This document shows positions 45,779-55,469 of a stretch of 64,000 nt of DNA, in pieces. A program made the translations under genes and the position numbers. This DNA comes from Coenobita brevimanus (Eukaryota > Arthropoda > Malacostraca > Decapoda > Coenobitidae). Location of the stretch: positions 54,229,491 to 54,293,490 of the forward strand of contig CM064671.1 of assembly GCA_032717465.1 (NCBI GenBank), in the 5' to 3' direction. Within the stretch, counting starts at the first letter, position 1. Every line of letters starts with the position of its first letter. The notes under the pieces are model-generated. The model saw nothing but the letters and a program-made list of their open reading frames with translations, ran no database searches and was not told where the DNA came from.

Positions 45779-47188
45779 AATGGTGGAGAAGGCTGCTGCA
45801 TTCTTCACTGTGTACGGGTATCAAACTCGTAAGCAACACACCTGGAACAGGAAAGTTGACAAATCTGGGAAACCATCTCAGACTGAACCCCAGCACCAAG
45901 GCCATTCTCAGAATAATGGCCAAAGTCCAAACAAACCTCAGAAGAAGGACCAGGGGCAAAATACCCTGAAACCTGCGAGGAAGCGGTACGACAAGTACCC
46001 AAATCAGCAGCAGTATCAGCCACACATCGACCGTCAGGACAATCCTTTTCAGCACCAGCCCCAGTGTATCAGAGGCAGGAGGCAAACGTAGCCTTCATTC
46101 CTCAACATCAGTACGGTTGTGTCGTCCCTAGCAGCATAGGTACTTTCCCACAGTTCAGTAGTTCCCCAGTGACAGTGAACTCTCCACCACAGGTGGTCAA
46201 TGCTCCATCTCCCCAGACAGTGAATACGACCCCTCAGGTATCTAATTCTCAGGAGCTGCTTCCTCCACAGTCCCTCCCAGAGGTAACAGTGCCTTCCTTG
46301 TTCAGCCAGGGATTGTGGGAGGCGTTCCTATGAAGGTCCTGAGAGACAATGTTTACTCAGGTTGCTCTGTTAGTCAGAGTCTAGTTCGGCCTGATGAGTA
46401 CAGTACACAGGTAGACAGATCTAAGCTCAGCTTATTGATGGATCAGTGAGGTTGTTCCCTGAGGCATGTATCCAGGTGGCATCTCCATTTTACACTGGTA
46501 CGACACTTGCAGTTGTCGTGCCAGAATCTTTGCTTGATCTTATTATAGGCAACTTATCCGGTGCCAAGTATACTTGCACCTTAGATGATGCTACTCAGAC
46601 TTTGGCTGCATTGGTCAAGGTTCCAAACTGTGTCACCCCAGTGACCATGGCATCGCCACAAGATCTGATTTGTAGCCAAGATGTTGTCCAAGAACAACAG
46701 TCTGATCCGACACTTGCTACTGTGCGGAAGAAGCAAAAGGGTAGAGTGATTAAGTATTCACAAGGAGGTCAAGCCAGGTTCCTTCGTAAACAACGACAGC
46801 TCTACCGTGAGTCATGAACACCCCAGGGCAATGTTCGACTGCAGTTTGTCGTTCCTGCTAAGTACCGCCAAGCAGTGTTAGAATGGGGTCATTCTTCAGC
46901 CTCAGGAGGTCACATGGGCAAAAAGGAAACCCAGGGCCGTATCCGTGCTGACTTTTTCTGGCCAGGGATGGGACAGGAAATAGATTGCTTTGTGCGTTCC
47001 TGCAATGTGTGTCAACGTACCACCAATCAGGGACATGTTCTTCCTGTGCCGTTTGAATCCACGCCCATAATTTCTGAGTGTGTTGAAAGAGAGGGCAGTG
47101 GTAATGTGGACACAGATCTGATGTCTCGCCCGTTGGCTCGACAGGACACATTATGTCCAGGGCCTGTACATGCATGTATACCATAGGT
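45779..47188 (+). pseudogene. LTR element copy 2: partial gag, protease, integrase zinc finger
   Basis: It begins inside gag at MVEKAAAFFTVYGYQTRK (copy 1 equivalent at 42200). Frameshifts lie near 46040 and 46250-46440. The protease site reads VLRDNVYSGCS, which keeps the Asp but has lost the following residues, and DLIIGNLSGAKY is present. The integrase H2C2 finger is complete here: GHSSASGGHMGKKETQG, ADFFWPGMG, then CNVCQRTTNQGH. The sequence then passes to VPFESTPIISE and abruptly to GNVDTDLMSRPLARQ, a stretch resembling the end of an RNase H domain, with the rest of pol missing. Copy 1 shares this junction. Confidence 0.85.
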
Positions 47189-47400
47189 TAAGGGGAAGTT
47201 CGAGACCCCTGTAAGGACAATCAGAGGCTGTGTTTCAATTACCTTGTGGTGTCTCGAACTGTGGGCCTCTCTGAGGACTCTTAGAGAATGCATATTATCC
47301 ATATCAGTGTTCACACCCACGTTGGGTGTTAAAATGTGACTTGCCCAAGATTGCATAGGGATTCTCAGCTTGCCGTTATTAATTGTAAGTATAGTGTTAG

Positions 47401-48427
47401 GAGTTTGGAAGGGTGTGTGAAAGGAGGAAATTGAAAGTAAATGAGAATAAGAGTAAAGTGATGAAGTGTACGAGGTTGGTAGATGGTAGGGGGATGAATA
47501 TAGTTTTGAATGGCGAGTTGCTTGAGGAGGTAGAGTGTTTTAAATATCTAGGGTCACATGTTGCTGTGGATGGAAGAATAGATGCAGAAATGAAGTTTAG
47601 AATACATGAAGTAGGAAAGGTGCTGGGAGGAATGAAAAAAGTGTTTAAATGTCGTTCGCTTAGAATGGATGTAAAGAGAAGGCTGTATGAGGGTGTTGTG
47701 GTACCGACTGCATTATATGGGGCTGAAACATGGAATATGGGTGTAGCAGAGATGAAAAGTTTGAATGTAATGGAGATGAGGTGTCTGAGGAGTATGTGTG
47801 GAGTGACGCGTATGGATCGAGTGCGGAATGATGTAGTGCGAAGGAGAACTGGAGTTGTTCGGGAGATGGCTGGTAGAGTTGAGCAGAGGGTGTTGCGATG
47901 GTTTGGGCACATGGAGAGAATGGATAATGAGCGATTGGTGAAAAAGATAACTAGATCAGATGTGAGAGGTGTAAGGCTGAGAGGAAGACCACGAATAGGA
48001 TGGATGGACAGTGTGAAGAGAGCGCTGGATGCGAGAGGGATGACTGTTGAGCAAGGAAGAGTGGCTGTGCGTGACAGAAATAAATGGAGAGAAATTGTGA
48101 ATAAGTGATGATGCAGCCCTGAGGGGATATTCTCCCGCATTTGGTCTGATCAACTATTTTAGGTCAGGTGTGGGTAAGGGGATGAGTCTGTTATGATGTG
48201 GCAGGGGTAAACCAGCTCTGCTGTCGGGCCCTACTGCGGATGTCACTGATTGCATTGCGCAGTTGACCCTTGTGCGGTGTGGTGAGGTGAGGATCTGTCC
48301 GTTCTCCCCTTTGGGGCTAAGATGCGAATGAATGTGTTTGAATGGATGACTAAATGGGGAGTGTGTCGTCCTGTCTCGGCTACCTCCCTTTCCTTGGGGG
48401 AAGCAGCCTAGGTATATAGATAGATAG
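47401..48427 (+). mobile_element. LINE-B2 inserted in LTR element copy 2, 9-bp target duplication
   Basis: TAGTGTTAG lies at 47392-47400 and 48428-48436. LTR copy 1 has the uninterrupted site near 43840-43850. It is 5'-truncated within RT just after the FADD box and ends in a GATA tail. The 3' UTR (48109-48420) matches LINE-B1 at 5443-5760. Confidence 0.95.
47413..48108 (+). CDS. LINE-B2 RT thumb and C-terminal domain, 231 codons intact
   Basis: An undamaged frame from the truncation point to a natural stop. The Met at 47413 is not the family start; the frame is open from 47401. It contains KLKVNENKSKVMKCTR, CFKYLGSHVAVDGRIDAEMK, YGAETWNM, RWFGHMERMDNERLVKK and RLRGRPRIGWMDSVKRAL, all typical of the thumb and tail of LINE-A/B-type RTs. 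Catalytic motifs are lacking because of the 5' truncation, so it is not an enzyme. The intact frame indicates a recent insertion. A 3' UTR of about 310 bp and a GATA tail follow. Confidence 0.9.
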   Translation: MCERRKLKVNENKSKVMKCTRLVDGRGMNIVLNGELLEEVECFKYLGSHVAVDGRIDAEMKFRIHEVGKVLGGMKKVFKCRSLRMDVKRRLYEGVVVPTALYGAETWNMGVAEMKSLNVMEMRCLRSMCGVTRMDRVRNDVVRRRTGVVREMAGRVEQRVLRWFGHMERMDNERLVKKITRSDVRGVRLRGRPRIGWMDSVKRALDARGMTVEQGRVAVRDRNKWREIVNK

Positions 48428-48440
48428 TAGTGTTAGGTTT

Positions 48441-48892
48441 AACCAGTAAACTGCCTGTTCTCAAAGATTTGAGCAATTCAACGACTGGCACGTTTCCTAG
48501 TTAATAATGTAGGCTTAACCAGTAAACTGCCTGCTCTCAAAGATTTGAGCAATTCAAGGACTAGCACGTTTCCTGGTTAATAATGTAGGTTTAACCAGTA
48601 AACAGCCCGTTCTCAGAGATTTGGGCAATCCAAGAACTGGAACGTTTCCTGGTTAATAATGTAGGTTTAACCAGTAAACTGCCCGTTCTCAAAGATTTGG
48701 GCAATCCAAGGACTAGCAAGTTTCCTGGTTAATAATGTAGGTTTAACCAGTAAATTGCCCGATCTCAGAGATTTGAGCAATCCAAGGACTGGCTCGTTTC
48801 CTGGTTAATAATGTAGGTTTAACCAGTAAATTACAGGGGTCCTCAGAGATTTGAGCAATCCAAGGACTACTTTTCCTGGTTAATAATGTATC
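48441..48892 (+). repeat. 76-bp tandem repeat, six units (copy 2)
   Basis: Unit starts at 48441, 48517, 48593, 48669, 48745 and 48821. It is the same unit as 43856-44229, with one more copy. Confidence 0.95.
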
Positions 48893-49477
48893 CATTAACA
48901 AAATAATAGTGTACTTTTTGTAACAAAAGTACTGACTACTAGGCAGAGAGAGAAATTGTAATTTAATAATAATTGTCGCACTGACACTTTTGATGCTCCA
49001 CCTTAATTGATTTCGCAGGTGCAGCTGGCAGGTGTAGCAGTTTTGTCGTGCAGATCAGCTGATCGTCTCTGCCGCATGGTGCCGCCTCTCCTCTTCTGCC
49101 TCGTCGTCTCTATTTACTATTGATCTGTATTATATCATTTTACGTGAACGCACAGTTACACCACAATTGTCACACCTACACCGTGTATTACATACATCGC
49201 GCTACATAACGATCAGTTGTTAATGTAAATGTAGCGAACTTTTCACTAAGTTTGACCTGAGTACAGGATTTTTCACTGTCATCACGGAGGTTTTTCCTCA
49301 AGCTTGCTTCTATTAACGTAAATACGAGATTTTTATGCTCACGGGCGACTATGATTTTCTCTTGTAGCAGGATAGTACACACATGACAATGTGAATCTTG
49401 TGTGACTGAGTTAGGATTTATATGTATGTGTATCGAAAAGTTTTTCAGAAGAAAAATTTGATTTTGATGGGGTATAA
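48893..49477 (+). other. LTR element 3' internal segment (copy 2)
   Basis: Colinear with 44230-44816. The antisense 110-codon frame is at 49188-49520. Confidence 0.6.
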
Positions 49478-50608
49478 TGTCACGAATTCGCGTGAGCGTA
49501 GTTATATAAATTCGTGACATTGAACTTTAATGAGAAAACCACAAACTCGTGGAATTCCCACTGGGCATCACTCGGTTCAACAGTCCTCGTATTCACATCG
49601 ATCAGAATGGTTTTCAGAACATTTGTCACTGTTTCAGAAGCAACCATTCTTATCCAAGACATTATTGCTTTCACTGAGTGATTTATTGTGAGCTTATATC
49701 GTTCATCTTCTCTCCGTTGACCATTGGAGTTAGGCCACGCCTACTTCCTGGAAACACGGCCAGCCCCTACCTCTTTTCCCTGTTTAAATTTAGTCAACTC
49801 GGGATCGTCGCGAGAATAGCATCGTTTTGTGCCCAGGGTAGAGCAGCGTCTCATTTGTACAGCGAATTCCTGAATCTCCACCAAGACGGTGATGGTGAAG
49901 CGGGCTTGGAGTGAATAGCAGGGTTGGTATTCATCACAGGTGCCCAGACTTTCATTTTGGCTCCCTTCCACTGACCAGTATTACTGTTCTTTTTTCTAGG
50001 CCTAAGTTTAATTAGCTTTTGAATGAGTGAGTGAGTGTATTCTCTTGCTATTTGAATTCACGAGTCCCCTAGCAATGATGAAATTCCCCTTTTGAATTTA
50101 TTTTGAGATTCTTATAACGTAAATTTATCTTATTGTAATCAATAAATTTACAGCTCTTTTCTTTGAGCTTATTATAATTAGACTCGTGTTTCATTTCTCC
50201 ACATTAAGCTTATTTTAGTTGCCACTCATAGTTTGCATAACTTTTTACATTATCCTTAACTGGTACTTAGGCCAGTTCTTTTGTGTCAAATTTTAATCTG
50301 TTGTGCCAGCCAGGAGTTAAGCACTGGCAAGAACCTGTTTATTATTATTAGCATTAGTTATTGATTGTCAGGGGTGGAGTCACTTTGTCGAGAGGGTAAC
50401 AGTACTACAAACAGGACACTTGAATAATTAGTCTCTGCTGTGTACTGTTGAGAAAGTTAATAAATTCTCGTCCTTAGAGAATCGGCGAAGTAAGCCGGAA
50501 TAAAGTAAAACTTACTGCTTGATTTTCACAAGTCAATTCCTTGCCTCTACAGTATTTACAACTAACATCCAGCATTTTTAATTCATAAATTCACATCCCC
50601 CCGTGACA
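49478..50608 (+). repeat. LTR3, complete LTR (1,131 bp)
   Basis: It starts TGTCACGAATTCGCGTGAG and ends CCCCCCGTGACA. The ends form a perfect TGTCACG/CGTGACA inverted repeat and follow the TG...CA rule. An AATAAA-type signal (GGAATAAAG) lies near 50487. Both ends have matches in LTR1/LTR2. (TA)n follows on the right. Confidence 0.92.

Positions 50609-50611
<3 letters not shown>

Positions 50612-50668
<57 letters not shown>
50612..50668. repeat. (TA)n microsatellite
   Basis: TA tract between LTR3 and the SINE. Confidence 0.96.
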
Positions 50669-50672
<4 letters not shown>

Positions 50673-50675
50673 AGA

Positions 50676-50881
50676 AAATAATAATAATTTGGTTTTATGC
50701 CAGGTATCCCCGATGGGCTAAGGTGTTGCCCCTGGGTAGAGGACTTTCTGGACTGGAGCGTGTAGCATTTTATGACTGGATGCCCTTCCTAATGTCTACC
50801 AATGACCCTTGGGTGGATTTGATCCTCAGACCCTTCGGTCAGAGTGAAGGCTCTAACCCACTGAGCCACGGCTGCTACCTA

Positions 50882-50882
<1 letters not shown>
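50676..50882 (-). mobile_element. tRNA-derived SINE (minus strand)
   Basis: The reverse complement begins GCAGCCGTGGCTCAGTGGGT (A-box TGGCTCAGTGG), then GAGGATCAAATCC (B-box). The body has GGAAGGGCATCCAGTCATAA, seen in other invertebrate tRNA-SINEs, and it ends in an ATT-rich tail. It would be transcribed by RNA polymerase III. It is bounded by (TA)n on both sides. Confidence 0.85.

Positions 50883-50969
<87 letters not shown>
50883..50969. repeat. (TA)n microsatellite
   Basis: About 43 TA units directly at the SINE head. Confidence 0.97.
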
Positions 50970-50973
<4 letters not shown>

Positions 50974-51084
50974 GATTCACACATACACAGATATGTACTT
51001 CCAGAATATATTTATTTTTATTTTTGTTTATTGATTTTTTTTTTACATTTTTTCTTTCTTTTTCTTCACACGACATAAATATAG

Positions 51085-51787
51085 GTGAGTGTAGGGAAGA
51101 GTAAAGTTGTGGTCTTCGAGAGAAGTGAAGTCAGTGAATGTACAGTGAGGTTGGATGAGGAGGAAATGGAAAATGCGAGTGCATAAGTACTTGGGTAGTG
51201 TGATGAGTAAGGATGGAAGTTTAGAGGGCGACGTGCTTGAAAGGGTAGCCTGCAACAAGGATAAAGATTTCTGGTTCCTTGAAAACACTGATAAGAAATA
51301 GGGAAGTGAGCATGGAAGTGAAAAAGTTACTACATGACAGTATTGTGATACCATCTCTAACGTATGGAAGTGAAGCTTGGGCCTTGTGGGCGGAAGAGAA
51401 GTCAAGAGAGAACACAGTGGAAATGAGTTTCTTGAGAAGAGCATGTGGAGTCACATGGAGACAGACTGACAAATAAGGAAGTGAGGGAGAGTTGTGGTGT
51501 GGATAGGGATGTGATTGGAAGTGTTCGGAAACTCACATTAAGGTGGTTTGGCTATATTGAGAGGATGGAGATTGAGAGACTGACGAGGAAAGTGTATGTG
51601 AGTGAGGTGGAAGGGGGGAGAGGGAGGGAGAAGCCAAGGATGAGATGAAGAGATCAAGTGGAGAGGTATATGAGAGAGGGGTGTGTGAGCTGGGAGCAGG
51701 GCAGTGAAATGGCTGGGGACAGGGCGACATGGAGGCGATTTTTTTATGGCCACCCCTTATGGAATTATGGAGTCTGGCAATAGATAA
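51085..51787 (+). mobile_element. LINE-A3, 5'-truncated
   Basis: It begins in the RT thumb (VGKSKVVVFERSEVSE) just past where the FADD box would be, and ends with TATGGCCACCCC...TCTGGCAATAGATAAA. Frameshifts near 51185 and 51250-51270 and near 51470 break the frame; the C-terminal RWFGYIERM is at about 51542. No catalytic motif is present. Confidence 0.9.
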
Positions 51788-51929
51788 ATGGACATAACTT
51801 ATAGAAATCCCTATTTTAAACACTCTAAAACTAACAAAGCTAACAAAGAAAAAAAATAGACATCTTATTCTAATGCCTAAAGATACAATTACCATAATTC
51901 TAAACGTACTCTAATGGGAAAAGTACCAC

Positions 51930-52340
51930 GACCAGCAGAACAGCATCAACTGCAGGTATATAATGCCTTTCTGCATTACAAACCTGCACTCATCACGTGC
52001 TGACTGTCGGTTGCGGTACAAGGATTAATATAGGGGACATTGCTATGTAAGAGATCCAGAGGAGTCCAGAGCTATTTCTTGTACAGTACGTCAGCTGTTG
52101 GACCTACTTAAGAAAACTTATACAAATAGTAGTAAAGCATTTATATATTTTCGATAGATGTAAATACATCGTCCAACAGAGCACCATCGACTGACAATAC
52201 CTTTCTATATTGCACACTTGCACTCATCAACTGGTGACTGTCAGGCGAGGCACGTGGTTTGATAGAGGGAATATCATTATAAGAAATACGTCAATCAGAA
52301 GCAGAGACTATTACGAATACATCAACTGTTAGTCCGAATT
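51930..52340 (-). repeat. Duplicated 3' segment of LINE-H
   Basis: Two similar ~150-bp stretches, 51935-52085 and 52165-52300. Both carry CAGCATCAACTG/CACCATCGACTG, ATGCCTTTCTGCATT/ATACCTTTCTATATT, GCACTCATCA and GACTGTC. Confidence 0.7.
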
Positions 52341-53470
52341 CAGTTATACGATATATACATATTTACAATAGATAAGACCAAAATCACACAGCAAAAAGGG
52401 CTTATCACTCTGAACTGTCCGGTATCCCTCAAGAGAGCCATCAGTCTCTCAGTCATAACAATATCCCTATCACCCAGGATGGTTGAACATGTGAAGGGTA
52501 CTTCCAGTGTGCAGCAGTAATTTATAAGTGATGCACATTCACGAATAAATCGCCGCCAGTGCAGAATGGTAGAACCCATAAATAATACCGCACCACAGAT
52601 GTCACAGTGCCGTGGAAGTTGTCTTTCAGTATATGGTTTCATATGAATTACCATTGTGCATTTCAAGATTATTTCTTCAATATGACTGGGTCGATTGGCT
52701 TAGCCCCAGTCACCAAGGAGTAGCTCTCCTGTTGGCAAGATGGGTCCAATCCACTGACTGCCACAGAAGTTTTATTGATTTCTTTCCAAGGGAAAGACTC
52801 GACTGCAGATCACGAGGAACGTCCCAAGTCTCCTCGAGTTCCACTAACAACTTTGCAAGTCTGCCTTCTCATTGCTTAGGTATGACATGACCAGGCACCC
52901 TGATCAGCATGAAGGACTTGTCACACGAATGTAGTTTATTAACAATGCCGCCCTGGATTTAATTAGAATCTGTAGTGTAAGAAGCAATTGCCTGAAGGGC
53001 TGAGTTTAAATCTGATAATATGACAAATGAGTTATGGCAAGAGTTTACAGCGTAGTCTATGGCTTTGTTAATCGCAAAAAAGTCTGAAAGTAATCACAGA
53101 TGTATGAGTTGGCAACCGATACCTGAGGGCACATTCGGTCGACCACACACTAACACCCACACATTCATTCTACTTGAGCCATCAGTGTGCTATTGGTGGG
53201 ACCCAAAACGACTAACGATGATGTTACAAAACAAGTAGTGGACTCTCACCTCCAGGGCCTTGGTCTTTGGTGCTGGGAGCCATAAGACATGAACAGTACA
53301 GTTGGGTGTCTCCCAAGATGTTATATTTTTAAGCATCAACTTGTCACTGTCACTCAGATGTACACCAAGGTCCTGAGTCAGTAAGTGGAGGCGAACAAAT
53401 GGTAACCAACCTCTCGCATAAGATCGTGGTATTAATACACGGGAGCACAAGCCACATTACCAATATCACT
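52340..53470 (-). pseudogene. LINE-H RNase H and Cys-rich C-terminal domain, broken
   Basis: Minus-strand translation gives NITSWETPNCTVHVLWLP, then HTDGSSRMNVWV (first RNase H Asp motif, TDGS), SDFFAINKAIDYAV (Glu normally precedes FAI; here Asp), FVILSDLNSALQAIASY (SDS-type motif reading SDLN), KLHSCDKSFMLIRVPGHV (the H of the PGHV motif) and EGRLAKL. It continues to HCDICGAVLFMGSTILHW (C-x2-C...H knuckle) and ILGDRDIVMTERLMALLRDTG. At least six stops and frameshifts break it. In I-type LINEs RNase H degrades the RNA template during cDNA synthesis. Confidence 0.75.
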
Positions 53471-53814
53471 TTTTCACCCTCCATCTGACAAAGTCAGAGG
53501 AGGCTATTTTTATCACTGGTGTCCGTCCATAGAGTTGGGTGGCTGGCCGGGCAAAGAGATTTCGTTTCTGGAACAAGTCTCAGAAAGTATTAACTATAGA
53601 GTTGAGAAATTTCACCTACTTATGTCATTTAGTGAACTGGTGTTTTATGACAGGTAGAATGCTGTGTCCCAAGTAGTTTTTTTGAAAATAATGAGGAAGT
53701 AAAACGGTGTAGAGATTTCATTTCAGGAACAAAACCCAGAATGTATTAAATATAGAGTCATGATTTTTTCGTATGTGTCTTATAGTGAACTGGTGCCTTT
53801 TGATAGGTAGATTG

Positions 53815-53855
53815 CTGTGTCTGAAGTACCTTTTTTTTTTTTTTTTTTGAATGAT
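53815..53855. repeat. Poly-T run within unassigned sequence
   Basis: T-run near 53829-53848. The surrounding 53470-54080 sequence is not assigned, although a ~150-bp stretch (from 53560 and from 53715) is repeated (both contain AGAGATTTC, GGAACAA, TATTAA). Confidence 0.6.
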
Positions 53856-54079
53856 GGAAATACAGAAAAAAAAAAATCTCAGATTTCAATGCGCCCTGTG
53901 CAAATAATCTTAGGGCACCACGTTATGCTTACCATGGATAAACTAATGAAATATTTAAATTTTAATGTCTCTGTTTTATACGGGGAGGGGGCTTGAGGGC
54001 CATCAAGCGCTTGGTTAGGTGTGCAGGAAGTTGGGGAGTATGTGCTTGGTCAGATGGAGGGTTGCAACAGTGTAGCACT

Positions 54080-54345
54080 GATAATGATGATGGTGATGAT
54101 GGTGGTGGTGGTGGTAGTGATGATGGCAGTGGTGGTAGTGGTGGTGATGATTGTGATCATGATGATTATGATGATGATGATTGTGGTGGTAGTGATGATG
54201 GTGGTGGTGGTGGTGATGATGATGGCAGTGGTAGTAATGATGGAGATTGTGATGGTGGTGATGATGATGTTGGTGGTAGTGATGATGATGGTGGTGGTTG
54301 TGGTGATGATGATGATCATGGTGGTGATAGTGATGGTGATGATGG
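54080..54345 (+). repeat. Degenerate (GAT/GGT)n trinucleotide array
   Basis: Irregular GATGATGGTGGTGG stretches over ~265 bp. The long open frames here are all Asp/Gly/Ser, Met/Val or Ile/Thr low complexity and not genes. Confidence 0.93.
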
Positions 54346-54519
54346 TTTTTTACTTCCTATCACACTTCCCAATTCCATATCACTGATTACATTAAATCTT
54401 GATGTCTCAGTGTTATGCAGACGGGTGGGTGGGGGATGAAAGCCGCTAGGCGCTTGGCTAAGTGTGCAAGGAGGTGGAGGTATATGCTTGTTCAACTGGA
54501 GGGTTGTAACAACTCTACT

Positions 54520-54860
54520 TTGCCTGTGTTCTTATTGTCCTGACGCCATAGGACAGCAGCAGGTGGTCGCGACGTAAACAGAGGGTGAGGTACAGTCGCC
54601 TCCACTTCTATATGAGCCACACATGTACACCTCAGGGCTCCAAGACACAATCACAAACATGTATTCTATAACACATCCAACTTCCTCAGTGTGGCATCGG
54701 ATGCCAACTCATAAACCTATGAGCCATAGTCCAGCTTAGATCTAATAAAAGACTTACACACCATTAAAAAAGACTTTCTGTCCTCATCTCAATTAGTAAC
54801 CGCCAGGTATTCAAGGGCATTAAATGGTTTATCGCAACGAGCAAGCAAATTATTAACGTG
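54520..54860 (-). pseudogene. LINE-H RT thumb fragment
   Basis: Minus strand: ARCDKPFNALEYLAVTN, stop, DEDRKSFLMVCKSFIRSKLDYGS, stop, VYELASDATLRKLDVL, stop, LCLGALRCTCVAHIEVEATV. This is the stretch after the catalytic motifs in I/jockey-type RTs (RSKLDYG, LGAxR, EA). Three or more stops. It belongs with the RNase H piece downstream. Confidence 0.7.
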
Positions 54861-54892
54861 AAAATAAAAATTCAATACACGATCCAAGTGAA

Positions 54893-54895
<3 letters not shown>

Positions 54896-54983
<88 letters not shown>
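54896..54983. repeat. (TA)n microsatellite
   Basis: About 44 TA units at the 3' end of SINE-E2. Confidence 0.97.
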
Positions 54984-54985
<2 letters not shown>

Positions 54986-55380
54986 TCTCATCTCATCAGC
55001 CGTTTGTGTGTCCACTGCAGGACCGGCCTATCCCGATCGAAGTGGGGACGATATAGCCAATGTATCTCTACCAAGTGGCTTATGCTGTCTGGTAGAGATT
55101 GTATGTAGGGTGAGAAGTGCATGTAAGTGTAATTGTTGTGTTGGACTGGCTTTGGATGTGTGTGTAGTCTGTGAACCAAGTGTAATCGGCCCGCACTAGC
55201 CGACTGGGTGCAAGCATACTTTACAGAATGCGACACTGGTTCAACCACAGCACCCCTTATGTCCGCCAAGCAGTACGTGGCCAGAAGAACGCTCCCAAAG
55301 TTTATTACCCTGGCGGGGCGCGAACCCTCGTTCTTCAGTGTATGAAAACGCACACTTTACCACTGTAGCACAGAGGCTCC

Positions 55381-55381
<1 letters not shown>
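54984..55381 (-). mobile_element. tRNA-derived SINE-E2, full-length-looking (~398 bp)
   Basis: The reverse complement starts GGAGCCTCTGTGCTACAGTG (A-box) and has GAGGGTTCGCGCCCC (B-box). It is colinear with SINE-E1 to about 250 bp, then extends through GGTAGAGATACATTGGCTAT to GATCGGGATAGGCCGG and GATGAGATGAGACG. It is bordered by (TA)n on both sides. Confidence 0.85.

Positions 55382-55382
<1 letters not shown>

Positions 55383-55463
<81 letters not shown>
55383..55463. repeat. (TA)n microsatellite
   Basis: About 40 TA units, between SINE-E2 and LINE-A4. Confidence 0.97.

Positions 55464-55465
<2 letters not shown>

Positions 55466-55469
<4 letters not shown>

Larger units (their letters stand above)
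38147..50608 (+). mobile_element. Ty3/gypsy-like LTR retrotransposon tandem complex: LTR-internal-LTR-internal-LTR
   Basis: There are three LTR copies (38147-41044 with an insert, 44817-45778, 49478-50608) and two internal regions. Internal copy 1 (41045-44816) keeps a gag start. Copy 2 (45779-49477) lacks it and carries LINE-B2. Both have gag C-terminus, protease and integrase zinc finger, then the same deletion, then a 76-bp repeat array and a common 3' segment. Both outer flanks are (TA)n. The middle LTR is shared, as expected from recombination between LTRs of two copies or an abnormal integration. No copy could be active. Confidence 0.9.
51900..54870 (-). mobile_element. LINE-H, I/jockey-type LINE remnant with RNase H domain
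   Basis: On the minus strand the order is an RT thumb piece (54855-54530), a disrupted stretch containing a GAT/GGT repeat, a pre-RNase H region, RNase H, a Cys-rich end (52666-52340) and a 3' region with a duplicated segment (51930-52340). The RNase H following RT is typical of I-type elements. The 5' part is not in the window. Confidence 0.75.

Noticed and set aside
45760..45790. Retrosplicing as the origin of the LTR2-gag fusion
   Set aside because: The potential donor GTGAGT is retained at the junction, so splicing did not remove the intervening sequence.
53993..54439. Long frames of Asp/Gly/Ser, Met/Val or Ile/Thr in several phases
   Set aside because: They are translations of a GAT/GGT trinucleotide array; openness in several frames is a low-complexity artefact.
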